This document shows positions 1-7,498 of a stretch of 64,000 nt of DNA, piece after piece; the stretch's first letter is position 1; each line of letters opens with the position of its first letter. Where the stretch lies: positions 62,001 to 126,000 of the forward strand of contig NZ_RHHM01000003.1 in the NCBI RefSeq assembly GCF_003846135.1, given 5' to 3'. Below the pieces are notes generated by a model, which saw only the letters and a program-made list of their open reading frames with translations, did no database searches and was not told the DNA's origin. The position numbers and the translations under genes were made by a program. The DNA comes from Erwinia psidii. Its GTDB lineage: Bacteria; Pseudomonadota; Gammaproteobacteria; Enterobacterales; Enterobacteriaceae.

Positions 1-87
1 GAGCAAACGTGGATTTTCCAGCGGTGTTGGCTGCACGCCGCTGTAGAAACCTTCCAGCTCGTTGTGCCAGGTATTGTTGAACTGCAT
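1..87 (-). CDS. selO: SelO protein adenylyltransferase, N-terminal part
   Basis: The reverse strand from position 87 reads 29 in-frame codons beginning MQFNNTWHNEL and running off the window edge. The PTPL segment after the aromatic start resembles the N-terminus of SelO/YdiU, a pseudokinase-fold enzyme that AMPylates proteins. Placement beside ydiV and nlpC is the same as in E. coli, which is the stronger argument. Only the first 29 residues are visible, so no catalytic residues can be checked. A purine-rich GGGGAGA ribosome site lies just upstream of the ATG. Confidence 0.8.
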   Translation of the reverse strand, partial: MQFNNTWHNELEGFYSGVQPTPLENPRLL

Positions 88-184
88 TGTTCTCCCCTCA
101 GGATTAACTGCGCCGGCAAGCTGGCCTCGCCGGGCGATCAGTGTAAACCGCCGGGAGAGAGGTTAACACTGACTCAACAAAGGG

Positions 185-928
185 TTATTGCTGGTGCAGG
201 CTGGGTAAGTCGAGAGGTGCATCAATCAGCGAACAAAGCACTTCTTCACTGACCGGGGAGAAAAGTGAACTCTGGATACCATCAAAATCGAAATGGCGTA
301 TTATTTCCAGTGCGGCAAGATCCTCAATGCCCTGAACAATCACGTTCTGACAGTGCGGCCTGATATGTTCCAGCAAGGCGTTGATAAAGGGTTTAAAGGA
401 TGGCCGTTTCATATTGTGTTGCATAAAGCCTTTATCCAGCTTTATTGAGGTAAACAAATTGTCATACACCGCTGTGGAAGATACTTTTCCCGATCCATAG
501 TTTTCAAGGCTTAAGGCGAACCGCTCACTCAGTGACAATAAAGAGGGGTTATTTTTTCCCAGCTTCAGGCCAGGAAAATCTTCATTAATTTCAAGTTCAA
601 TTAATTCCAGCGCATCCATTTTACGGGCCATAAATTCATTTTCTGTAATAGCCATCGCCAGCACTTCATCTGTTTTCAGTGTTACCTTCACCCCATGCAA
701 ACGAAAGAAGTCATGGTGCTTTTCAATAATATTAAGTTGGTTTTGTAACAGGGTAATACGCTGTGCCTGACTTAACTGCGGCATCAGCAAATCCAGTGGG
801 ATCGCCACATTGGCGCTACTGTGAGAAAAATGGCTCATCAGCCCGACCGAGATAAGCTGTCCGCTCAGGCTGTAGATCGGCTGAAATGTTGTGCAAATTG
901 TATAATCCGCTTCCAGATGGATTTTCAT
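185..928 (-). CDS. ydiV: YdiV/RflP-like degenerate EAL-domain anti-FlhDC factor
   Basis: The 247-residue protein is a single EAL-fold domain without the E-A-L signature: the position after QPIYSL reads VGLMSHF, as in E. coli YdiV. Segments such as ELEINEDFP, LLSLSERF and IKLDKGFM match YdiV blocks. YdiV is known not to hydrolyse c-di-GMP but to bind FlhD and deliver FlhDC to ClpXP, repressing flagella. The gene lies between selO and nlpC as in E. coli. The function is inferred from family and synteny. Confidence 0.85.
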   Translation of the reverse strand: MKIHLEADYTICTTFQPIYSLSGQLISVGLMSHFSHSSANVAIPLDLLMPQLSQAQRITLLQNQLNIIEKHHDFFRLHGVKVTLKTDEVLAMAITENEFMARKMDALELIELEINEDFPGLKLGKNNPSLLSLSERFALSLENYGSGKVSSTAVYDNLFTSIKLDKGFMQHNMKRPSFKPFINALLEHIRPHCQNVIVQGIEDLAALEIIRHFDFDGIQSSLFSPVSEEVLCSLIDAPLDLPSLHQQ

Positions 929-1257
929 TTTATTTAATAGGGACCTGTCATTTAACGCCGCCGTTATGATACCTGAGCAGGCAGGATAACGGTATGATTA
1001 AGACGGTAAGTTACCATAAATTTAGGATGAAAGAAGCTGCATAATTAAGTCAGGATGACAGGTTTTATTGTCTTGCATACACTTACTTTAATTAAACCTT
1101 ACAAAAAATGGCACAGTGTCGCTTTCAGATACAAAACAGAGTCTTTTCCGCCTGGCTATACGATAAAAAGTCATCCTTAACTTATTATTATCGCCAAAAT
1201 CAAATGGCTGATAAATATGCACCAGCTAATCATTAACTTGCTAAATATATGCAACCT
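929..1257. other. AT-rich intergenic region upstream of ydiV
   Basis: This 329-bp stretch lies between the 3' end of nlpC and the start of ydiV. It is AT-rich and has no convincing open frame on either strand. It must hold the ydiV promoter, but I cannot pick a convincing -35/-10 pair. Confidence 0.5.
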
Positions 1258-1716
1258 TCAAATACGCCGTGCCTGCCAGAACACTTTTTTCCAGTAAACA
1301 TTATCCAGTGAAGATCGGATCACTCCCTGACTGGTAGAAGCATGAATGAACTGGTTATCGGTATCATAAATACCAACATGCAATCCATTCTCTCCCCGCC
1401 CGGTTTTAAAAAAAACCAGATCGCCGGGTAGCAACTCGCGCATGGAAATGCGGGTGCCGATATCGGTCTGCGCTGACGTGGTTCGCGGAAGTTGTAACGC
1501 AAAACGATCGCGGAAAGTAACATAGACGAAGCCTGAGCAATCAACGCCCCCTCTTCCGACACCGCCATAGCGGTATGGCGTACCTTGCCACTGGTCCAGC
1601 TGATCGTTCAACTGAGCAATGACAGTTAACGAATCAGTAAGACGGGCATTGGGTGGCGGGGCATGGCTGCTGCAACCTGCGAGAATAACAATAATTACCA
1701 GAAGCCAGTAACGCAT
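1258..1716 (-). CDS. nlpC: NlpC/P60 family lipoprotein endopeptidase
   Basis: The 152-aa protein starts with a short hydrophobic signal ending in a lipobox LAGC (Cys15), so it is a predicted lipoprotein. The NlpC/P60 papain-like domain follows, with catalytic Cys60 in VDCSGFV, His113 in LHVGIY and His125 in FIHAS. NlpC cleaves peptide stems of peptidoglycan, probably D-iGlu to DAP bonds. In E. coli it is the last gene of btuC-btuE-btuD-nlpC. Here the preceding btuD is broken and btuC is gone, yet nlpC is intact, so it likely has its own selected role. Confidence 0.93.
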   Translation of the reverse strand: MRYWLLVIIVILAGCSSHAPPPNARLTDSLTVIAQLNDQLDQWQGTPYRYGGVGRGGVDCSGFVYVTFRDRFALQLPRTTSAQTDIGTRISMRELLPGDLVFFKTGRGENGLHVGIYDTDNQFIHASTSQGVIRSSLDNVYWKKVFWQARRI

Positions 1717-1786
1717 ACAGGGTTCCCTCAGTAGATACGACTACTCTACTCACAAATCAGACTGGCAGGCAACATTATCGGAATAA

Positions 1787-2482
1787 TCAGGTAAGGGAGG
1801 TCAGAAAAGGAAGGCCTGTGACCATCAGTCTGCCAAAAGGTACAGCGCAACCGCGCTCAGGATCTCCGGTTGTAAAGCATCCTGATGCAGCAGGGCACCA
1901 TCTTTGGGCAGTCATACCCGGTAAGCATGGCAGGCTGTGATTGAGATCGTGTCCCCTCATGAGAGCGGTCAGTCCGTCAGCCTTGTTAAACACGTTCTGT
2001 TGTACCAGATCCAGGTTGGTAAACGCTTCATTGAGCAACAGCTGACTTTTCGGCAGGCAGTCTGGATGATTACGGCCGCCAGCCGCACCCTCTGGCACTC
2101 TCCTCCCGAAAGTTTATCCCATGAACACGCAGGCTTATCTCACAGCAATAAAATGTCACAGATTGCATTATTGTCGGTTGACTCACCGGTGTCTTCCCGG
2201 CCATATGCATCTTCTGACACTGTAAGACCGGCATATTCGGTGGGAGCTACTGTTGAACAACCCAGCCACTATACCTCGCCAGGGGACAGAAGATGACCAC
2301 TGGGTCAGCAACATGCCGTTAAAGAGGATCTGACCAGTCGCAGGAGCAGGTCAGACAGGCCATTAATGCGCTTTCCCGGCACCGTGGAGGCCAGGCAGAA
2401 TGGATTCTGTTCTCGCGGTGCCACCGCAGCACTGAAAGGAGAAAGGCGCTGCGTCACCGCAACACCTTTACACTGGATCAGC
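1787..2482 (-). pseudogene. btuD: btuD pseudogene (vitamin B12 ABC importer ATPase)
   Basis: No single frame is open, but pieces of BtuD follow one another on the reverse strand in order. The N-terminus GVAVTQRLSPFSAAVA is near 2475-2420. A Q-loop-like VVQQ.LPPNMPVLQ is near 2265-2220, with an internal stop. The ABC signature KLSGGECQRVRLAAVIIQ lies at about 2118-2064. A Walker-B and H-loop stretch (QLLLNEAFTNLDL, then GHDLNHSL) in another frame is near 2040-1930. A C-terminus FGRLMVTGLPFL ends at 1787. Several frameshifts and stops make it non-functional. It occupies the exact E. coli position between btuE and nlpC. Confidence 0.88.
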
Positions 2483-3032
2483 ATTTATCCGACCCCAATG
2501 CCTCTGTAATTCTGTCGGCTAACAGTGGATTCTCCGGCTCCATATCCGGTGAAAAACGCGCCAGCACGCTGCCATTGCGGCCCACCAGGAATTTCTCAAA
2601 GTTCCACAGAATGTCGCCATACTCTTTTGGCGCCCGGCCTTTGCTCACCATCCGTTCCAGAAAACCGCTCCCTTCCGGTACTATGGCTTCAGGCTGCGCC
2701 GCCACCAGCCGTTGATATAAAGGATGCCGCTCAGGACCGTTGACTTCTGTCTTGCTAAACATCGGGAAGGTGACGCCGTAGGTGGTATTACAGAAATGCT
2801 TTATTTCCTCGCCAGTACCCGGCTCCTGTCCAAGGAAAGCATTGCAGGGAAAGCCGAGCACCGAGAATCCACGATCGTGCAGGCTGCGATGCAACCTTTC
2901 CAGCTGCTCGTACTGCGGGGTCAGCCCACACTTTGATGCCACATTGACCACCAGCAGCACCTCACCCTGCCATGTCGCCAGTGACGTTTTTTCACCATCC
3001 AGCGTAACCAGTTCTGTATTGAAAATACTCAT
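2478..3032 (-). CDS. btuE: Glutathione/thioredoxin peroxidase BtuE
   Basis: The 184-aa protein is a glutathione-peroxidase-family thiol peroxidase that reduces hydroperoxides in the cytoplasm or periplasm. The peroxidatic Cys lies in NVASKCGLTPQYEQL (residue 35 from the ATG) and a second conserved Cys in GFPCNAF. The tetrad Gln (FLGQEPG) and the ILWNFEKFLVG Trp/Asn block are present. I start at the ATG at 3032, preceded by AGGAATAAGTG; a GTG one codon upstream is also possible. In E. coli it sits within btuCED, but it is not needed for B12 transport, which fits its survival here. Confidence 0.93.
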   Translation of the reverse strand: MSIFNTELVTLDGEKTSLATWQGEVLLVVNVASKCGLTPQYEQLERLHRSLHDRGFSVLGFPCNAFLGQEPGTGEEIKHFCNTTYGVTFPMFSKTEVNGPERHPLYQRLVAAQPEAIVPEGSGFLERMVSKGRAPKEYGDILWNFEKFLVGRNGSVLARFSPDMEPENPLLADRITEALGSDKC

Positions 3033-3035
3033 CAC

Positions 3036-3472
3036 TTATTCCTGTTTCAGTAGGGAATGATAAATCATCCGGCACTCAGGGCCGGTTGCGTAACGCTACC
3101 ATATCAGTTATTTCACAATCCACCGGGGGCTTCAGCGGAAAGTGGAGCAAGGGGCGCCTTTTCGACGCAAAAACAATCTGACGCCGAAAATAAAATGAGC
3201 AGGCTAAAATGTTGTCGTCAGTCATCGTCGGCACAATCAGGGCGGCACTGGCTTTTGTTGCTCTGTTCCCAGCCCGGCAGATTTTATTACGGCCAGATTC
3301 AGCAATCACCAGATAGCGTACTGTTTACAGAGGACACGCCAGGCGGAGTTTAACTGTGGCATCACCTCAGCGCCCTGCCTCACAATATCGCACCGCTCAG
3401 CGAGCCGCGCTTTTTCGCGTTACACCGGCTTAATTGTGACATTACAGCGCGTTTCGGGTGATACCAAATGAT
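3036..3472. other. Intergenic region where btuC would be expected
   Basis: This region lies between btuE and the first prophage-related sequence. In E. coli btuC (B12 permease) would be upstream of btuE. I compared the reverse-strand frames with BtuC as I remember it and found no convincing remnant. Open frames of about 80-100 codons here are of low quality. I see no gene. Confidence 0.5.
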
Positions 3473-3650
3473 CTACACCGGATTATCTGAGCGGTGTAAT
3501 AAGAATACCTCCCTGAAAGGAGACATGAATATGATTCTGGCGGCCACATAATGTCCACACATGAAAGCTTATGGCCGCTATAAAGTCACTGATAAATCCT
3601 GTCATACCGGGGTTTGACTGACTGCACGCTGCCGCAGCAGGCGTATAAAA
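3473..3650 (+). pseudogene. Relict 3' end of a P2-type integrase plus old att flank
   Basis: This segment is closely similar to 33949-34116, the 3' end of the resident integrase gene and the DNA beyond it. Shared blocks include ACCGGATTATCTGAGCG, CCACATAATGTCCACACATG and TCATACCGGGGTTTGACTG. In the integrase frame it reads PDYLSGVIRIPP and then stops early. It lies outside the left att core, on the chromosomal side. A CAGGCGTATAAAAACCTG sequence right after it looks like a diverged att core. Inference: the remains of an earlier prophage of the same type that used this site. Confidence 0.75.
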
Positions 3651-3792
3651 ACCTGCGTAGCAGGTGGCATTGATAGCGTCCCATAGGGGCCCTGACAAAA
3701 AGTCTCTGCCTGTTCTGAAAGATTTAAATCCAAAGACAATAAGGCAAAGCCAAAACCTGTTGCTGACCACCTCCACAGAAGGTGGTGTTTAT

Positions 3793-3823
3793 GCAGGCAT
3801 AAAAAAGGCCGCGTAAGCGGCCT
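3793..3823. repeat. attL core (31-bp direct repeat)
   Basis: This 31-bp sequence, starting GCAGGCATAAAAAAGG and ending AGCGGCCT, is identical to 34111-34141. The two copies bracket all phage-like genes. Sequence diverges immediately on the right side (GAATTAA here against TTTCAGA at attR). It contains the GGCCGC-GTAA-GCGGCC hairpin and A/T run that is the ihfA terminator at the other end. Confidence 0.85.
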
Positions 3824-3903
3824 GAATTAATGCACTTAACATTATGATAGTAATGCTTATTTTATTAATGATGTCCACTCAGTGACCACACTTCGAAAAA
3901 AAC

Positions 3904-3928
3904 AAAGCCCTTTCGCCGGGGCTTTCTC
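3904..3928 (+). terminator. Hairpin terminator in the left prophage arm
   Basis: AAAGCCC and GGGGCTTT form a stem around a short loop, followed by TCTCTGTTT. It lies between attL and the DUF2778 gene. It would insulate that gene from readthrough coming from the chromosome. Confidence 0.5.
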
Positions 3929-3993
3929 TGTTTACAGTTCACGCCATAAACGACATATTACTAACCGATCAATAATTTAACTAAGGAACAGAT

Positions 3994-4521
3994 ATGACGT
4001 TACATGGAAAGTTCGTAGTCAATGAGGCTAAATTCTCACCGCTCACAATTTCAGGCATAGGCACATTCCTGGCTTTTTCCGGTAATAAGCAGTTTCGCAA
4101 TAAAGGCGGGTGCGTTGGTGTACCGGATAACGGACCGCTGCCGCCGGGTAAATACTGGATTGTCGAACGACCAAAAGGCGGCCTGAGAACATGGCTACAA
4201 AATAAAGTAAAAGAAATTCCTACATGGTTCACCTCAACACCAACGCACTATGATGAATGGTTTGCTCTGTATCGTGATGACGGCAGAATTGACGATTACA
4301 CATGGGTTAGTGCGGTAGAACGCGGCCATTTCAGGTTACACCCCATCGGCCCAATGGGTGTTTCCAGAGGATGCATAACTCTCCAGCATTCGTCAGATTT
4401 TGCAAGCATTCGCAGCGCGTTGCTTCAAACCCGCAGAGAACCAATCCCGAATAGCAACCTGATGACATATGGCACAATTGAGGTATTCGCATATGGTAAA
4501 ACCTGCCCGCAATCTAATTAA
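3994..4521 (+). CDS. DUF2778 / L,D-transpeptidase-like (Tlde1-type) protein, toxin candidate
   Basis: The 175-aa protein has no signal peptide or membrane segment. Its C-terminal half carries RLHPIGPMGVSRGCITL, with His116 and Cys127 arranged as in the H..SxGC active site of L,D-transpeptidases and of the DUF2778 effector family (Tlde1). That family alters peptidoglycan crosslinking and is exported by type VI secretion in Salmonella. It lies between attL and the end of the tail operon, a typical cargo position, with an AAGGA ribosome site. It overlaps a small two-helix membrane protein, fitting an effector/immunity pair. The family call is from motif and recall; the role is inferred. Confidence 0.65.
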   Translation: MTLHGKFVVNEAKFSPLTISGIGTFLAFSGNKQFRNKGGCVGVPDNGPLPPGKYWIVERPKGGLRTWLQNKVKEIPTWFTSTPTHYDEWFALYRDDGRIDDYTWVSAVERGHFRLHPIGPMGVSRGCITLQHSSDFASIRSALLQTRREPIPNSNLMTYGTIEVFAYGKTCPQSN

Positions 4522-4738
4522 GCCATTGATTTTTATCGGGCTGTGTATCCTTTCCCTGAAGTTCGTTCACACATATCCTTACCCGATGCCCGAAAATCAG
4601 CTGGCCGTGTGGTTTAAAATTTCAGAGTTTTTAGGTGTCAGTGATCCAGAAAATATTTATTTCCCGGTGGTTTTAGCAATTGACCTGATTGTTGCTGTCA
4701 TTGCGTACAAGTTGATTGTAAGGCTATGGAAAATTTAA
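4493..4738 (+). CDS. Small membrane protein, candidate immunity partner
   Basis: The 81-aa product starts MVKPARNLIKPL and has two hydrophobic segments (about residues 9-23 and 55-75), a charged C-terminal tail and no recognisable enzyme motif. It overlaps the end of the DUF2778 gene by 29 bp, so the two are probably co-translated. I chose the ATG at 4493 because GAGGT lies 9 nt upstream; a longer reading from 4469 lacks a clear ribosome site. Size, topology and position suggest an immunity protein, but there is no sequence proof. Its stop codon is seven bases before the solitary CRISPR-type repeat. Confidence 0.6.
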   Translation: MVKPARNLIKPLIFIGLCILSLKFVHTYPYPMPENQLAVWFKISEFLGVSDPENIYFPVVLAIDLIVAVIAYKLIVRLWKI

Positions 4739-4745
4739 ATTGACA

Positions 4746-4774
4746 GAATTCCCCGCGCGAGCGGGGATAAACCG
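4746..4774 (+). repeat. Solitary type I-E CRISPR repeat unit (no array)
   Basis: Exactly 29 nt match the type I-E repeat layout: a 5' part ending in TT, a 6-bp stem CCCCGC/GCGGGG closed by a GCGA loop, and ATAAACCG as the last eight bases, which is the canonical I-E 5' handle. From memory it differs from the E. coli repeat at two positions and from Erwinia-type repeats at about three. No second repeat or spacer ladder follows, and no cas gene is in the window. It lies 7 bp after the stop of the candidate immunity gene, on the same strand. Confidence 0.85.
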
Positions 4775-5100
4775 CCCTCCCCTTACATAACAGGAATGGG
4801 ACAGGCATTTTACAGTTCAGCTTTTATTTCTCATTCTTGCCGCAGCCCGCGCCAGTCCTGGCCTGAGCGTCATTCGCCTCAACTGTGATAAAAACCCGTC
4901 ACCAGTTTTGATCCTCACGTAATCTTTTTGATCCTCTTTAAAAACATCATGTTAGTCAGTTACTTAGCAAAAACAATTTGATCCTTTTTGGCAAAACCCT
5001 GCAAAACATTGCACAAATTGCAAAACCTCACTTAACACAACAGCCCAGTGCTGGCGCGGCCTAGCCGTATGGTTTGCCAGAATTTACTGTTGCAAAAAAG
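4775..5100. other. Non-coding AT-rich region with short repeated motifs
   Basis: No gene is seen. TTTGATCCT occurs at 4907-4915, 4927-4935 and 4977-4985. A cluster of GCAAAAC words (about 4991-5027) follows it, so the region 4906-5030 looks iteron-like. It sits between the cargo genes and the end of the tail operon. A binding-site role is only a guess. Confidence 0.45.
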
Positions 5101-5241
5101 TTATGATCCAAATAGTGCAGGCGGGTGCGGTGTAGCGCCGTTTTCGTCCAAGATGCGTTTCAGTACGTCGGGTATGGCATCGCGGATGGCACTCTGACGG
5201 ACGATCATCATTACAGTCAGTTCAGGGCGTAACCTGCACAC
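5101..5241 (-). CDS. Possible 46-aa small phage protein
   Basis: A reverse-strand frame with a GTG start at 5241 (or ATG at 5208) reads VCRLRPELTVMMIVRQ, continues through AIRDAIPDVLKRILDENG and stops at 5101. Its composition (amphipathic, Ile/Leu/Arg/Asp) looks like real protein rather than a shadow. No good ribosome site is visible, and the start is next to the tail-operon terminator. It may be a fragment of a regulator. I do not recognise it. Confidence 0.25.
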   Translation of the reverse strand: MCRLRPELTVMMIVRQSAIRDAIPDVLKRILDENGATPHPPALFGS

Positions 5242-5261
5242 AAAAACGCGCTGAGCGCGTT
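5242..5261 (-). terminator. Terminator of the late tail operon
   Basis: On the reverse strand AACGCGC-TCA-GCGCGTT is followed by TTTG. It lies just beyond the stop of the last tail gene at 5289. Confidence 0.7.
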
Positions 5262-5288
5262 AAATGGCGTCTGGTCTGACGGGCGGAT

Positions 5289-6962
5289 TTATGCGATGTA
5301 CGGAGAGTATTTTTTACTGAGGGTAGCGGCCGTTGTGCCGGTCGCCGCAATCGCGGCGCTGTTGGTGGGTGAGCCGGTATTGCTGTGTGAGTGAGTGGCG
5401 GTCTGTTGTGACAGCTGTTGCAGTACGTCCAGTGTGTCAGTCAACAGACGCAGGATATTCAGCTCAGCGCTACCGAGCCGCACTGACGGGGCTAACAGTT
5501 CCTGAACAGTAGCGGCGCTGGAACGAATACCGGCAATCTTCTCTGTCAGATTGCCACCGACGGCCAGATTATCATTCTGGCCAACATCGCTGTTTCTGTC
5601 TGTGCCGCAGCGGATCACGATATTGCCCGCCGAGCCGACAGCATAATCGCCGTCGGACAGCTGCATTACCACACCGGCCATCAGTTTCGCCGTGCCAAGC
5701 ACGGTTGTTGTGTCAGATGATTTTACCAGCGTGCTCCGGCTGGTCGTTGTGCGCGTTTCTGTGTCGCTTGTTATTGTACGTGCGGCGCTGGTTTCACTGA
5801 TGGACCGGTCGGTTTCCCGCTGCCAGCTGCCATCCTGCGTCACGCGCTGACTGACGCCCGCGCGCTGCTGTTGCAGCTGTTCACCGGGCTGGATGTCTGG
5901 CAACGCCTGGCCGTCCTGCATGGTCTGGCGAATAACCGGTTTATCCGGCCGTCCTTCTGCAAAACCAATCTCCACAACCGTACCCTCCGGCGGGAACTGA
6001 TACAGTCCGCCCTCTGCACATGACAGCGGGACCGGCAGCGGCACGGCGTTATATTCCGGCGTGTCTGCGGCATCATCACCGTTTTCATCCAGCAATTGCA
6101 GATTAACGGCATAGCGCGGGCGGAACGGATCGGCCTGGTCTCCCAGCGCGGCGGCGTCACTGGACCCTGTTACGCGCGCGAAACGGGGCAAATGCAACCC
6201 CGCGCTAAGTTCCGGGTAAATTTTGTCTATCTGGCGCTGTGCCGGGGTTTTCTGTGCCGGTTTCCCGGCGCTGTTGAGCACAGTCCAGGTAAGCGTCATT
6301 TCGTCATCGTTGATTTGCACTTGCGTGATACGCCTGTTGTTGACGATCACGCCGGGGCGGATAGCAGGGATCACAGCAAGCGTGATACTGTTTCCCGCCG
6401 CGCCGTTTTTAACAAATTCGTCGGGGATTTCAACGGGTGCCGCTGCAAAACGCGAATCCGCATAGCTGCCCATGAACACCGCACCATCGGGCAACTGATA
6501 CCATGTGTAATCCGCGATGCTGAATACGCGGCCCAGATTTGCCAGCAGCTGGTAACCGGTGCCTGAATGCGTGAAATGCGGGATCGCCGTGTCGGTGTAG
6601 CTGACGCCGGACGGCAGGGAAAATTTCAGCCCGGTACAGGCGGACACTGCCTCAGTTACATCGCGCAATGTCGGATGTTGCAGCGACACAGGCCAGTTTT
6701 CAGCCATCACGCCGATCAGTTCGCGCACAAACAACCGTTGCGACCCGTTCTCTGCCGCGCTGCTGCGCTCCACGTAACCGGTGAACCAGCGGTAAACCAT
6801 GTCGTTCCAGCCGATATCAAGACGAACCAGCTGCCCGGTCAAATCCTCCGTGGTGATAGCGGTGACAAAACCCCGGCCACAGGCGGACAGCTCTGCAACG
6901 ACGTTAAACGATACCACTGGCAACGACGTTTCACCCACGCGCAGCATGATAACCGGCCTCAT
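5289..6962 (-). CDS. Phage baseplate hub/spike protein (HP1/K139-type fusion)
   Basis: The 557-aa protein begins with a late-control-D-like hub region (RLDIGWNDMVYRWFTGYVER). It continues through an OB-fold-like section with VPLPVPLSCAEGGLYQFPPEG and VVEIGFAEGRPDKPVI, typical of tail-spike (gpV-like) proteins. The C-terminus is a Thr/Ser-rich repetitive shaft (TSDTETRTTTSRST) ending in a HSHSN motif common at spike tips. P2 uses separate D and V proteins, so the fused form points to the HP1/K139 branch. It is the last gene of the leftward late operon and starts in a 4-bp overlap with the gene before it. Confidence 0.7.
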   Translation of the reverse strand: MRPVIMLRVGETSLPVVSFNVVAELSACGRGFVTAITTEDLTGQLVRLDIGWNDMVYRWFTGYVERSSAAENGSQRLFVRELIGVMAENWPVSLQHPTLRDVTEAVSACTGLKFSLPSGVSYTDTAIPHFTHSGTGYQLLANLGRVFSIADYTWYQLPDGAVFMGSYADSRFAAAPVEIPDEFVKNGAAGNSITLAVIPAIRPGVIVNNRRITQVQINDDEMTLTWTVLNSAGKPAQKTPAQRQIDKIYPELSAGLHLPRFARVTGSSDAAALGDQADPFRPRYAVNLQLLDENGDDAADTPEYNAVPLPVPLSCAEGGLYQFPPEGTVVEIGFAEGRPDKPVIRQTMQDGQALPDIQPGEQLQQQRAGVSQRVTQDGSWQRETDRSISETSAARTITSDTETRTTTSRSTLVKSSDTTTVLGTAKLMAGVVMQLSDGDYAVGSAGNIVIRCGTDRNSDVGQNDNLAVGGNLTEKIAGIRSSAATVQELLAPSVRLGSAELNILRLLTDTLDVLQQLSQQTATHSHSNTGSPTNSAAIAATGTTAATLSKKYSPYIA

Positions 6963-7498
6963 GCATCCGTCCCCGCTGGTCCGATGGCCGTATCAATTTT
7001 TTTCAGCACGTTTTCAAACCATGACAGCTGCTCAGCCGTTTCCTCTGCGCTGGCCGTGCCCGATGATGTCTGCACCGTTGCCGTTTCCGCTGTCTGCATT
7101 GATTTTTTTTCGGCCACGCTTAAATACTCTTTCAGCGTAAAATTCACCAGCCATGCCATGCGATCTGTCTGCGGCGCGGCGTCGATATTGCCGGAAAATG
7201 TCGCCTGCCTGAATTTAATTGTCTGCGCCACTTCATGCGCCACGCGGTATTTTTTACGTGCTCCGCTGGCGTCGGTAGCTTCTGCCAGAGCAAACAGGCG
7301 CGTCAGCTGCGTTTTGTCCTCAAACGGGATCAGCCCCGAAATGCGCAATTCTTTACCTTTGTTCCCCTGCTCAGCATTAGCGGTGCTACTGGCCTGACCG
7401 GACACGTCCTTATCAGCCAGCTGCATTGACGGCGTAACCAGAATGTTTTTCAACAGGATCGCTTCTCCGTCCAGCGCCAGCACAATAATCTGCGTCAT
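6959..7498 (-). CDS. Phage tail/baseplate-associated protein
   Basis: This 179-aa cytoplasmic protein has no catalytic motif that I recognise. It contains a polar, Ser/Ala-rich insertion (about residues 30-50) and a C-terminal low-complexity Thr/Ser stretch. In HP1/K139-type phages a protein of this size precedes the hub/spike gene and is thought to be a baseplate component. It overlaps both neighbours by 4 bp (ATGA), so it is translationally coupled in the tail operon. The role is inferred from position. Confidence 0.6.
   Translation of the reverse strand: MTQIIVLALDGEAILLKNILVTPSMQLADKDVSGQASSTANAEQGNKGKELRISGLIPFEDKTQLTRLFALAEATDASGARKKYRVAHEVAQTIKFRQATFSGNIDAAPQTDRMAWLVNFTLKEYLSVAEKKSMQTAETATVQTSSGTASAEETAEQLSWFENVLKKIDTAIGPAGTDA

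Noticed and set aside
3076-3309. Possible btuC remnant upstream of btuE
   Set aside because: Compared all reverse frames with the BtuC sequence as remembered; no run of matching residues in order was found.
4746-4774. CRISPR array
   Set aside because: Only one repeat is present. The following 200 bases hold no second copy and there are no cas genes, so it is not an array.
6096-7397. Long forward ORFs over the tail genes
   Set aside because: Antisense frames in GC-rich genes with strong third-position bias. The reverse-strand genes form a continuous overlapping operon.
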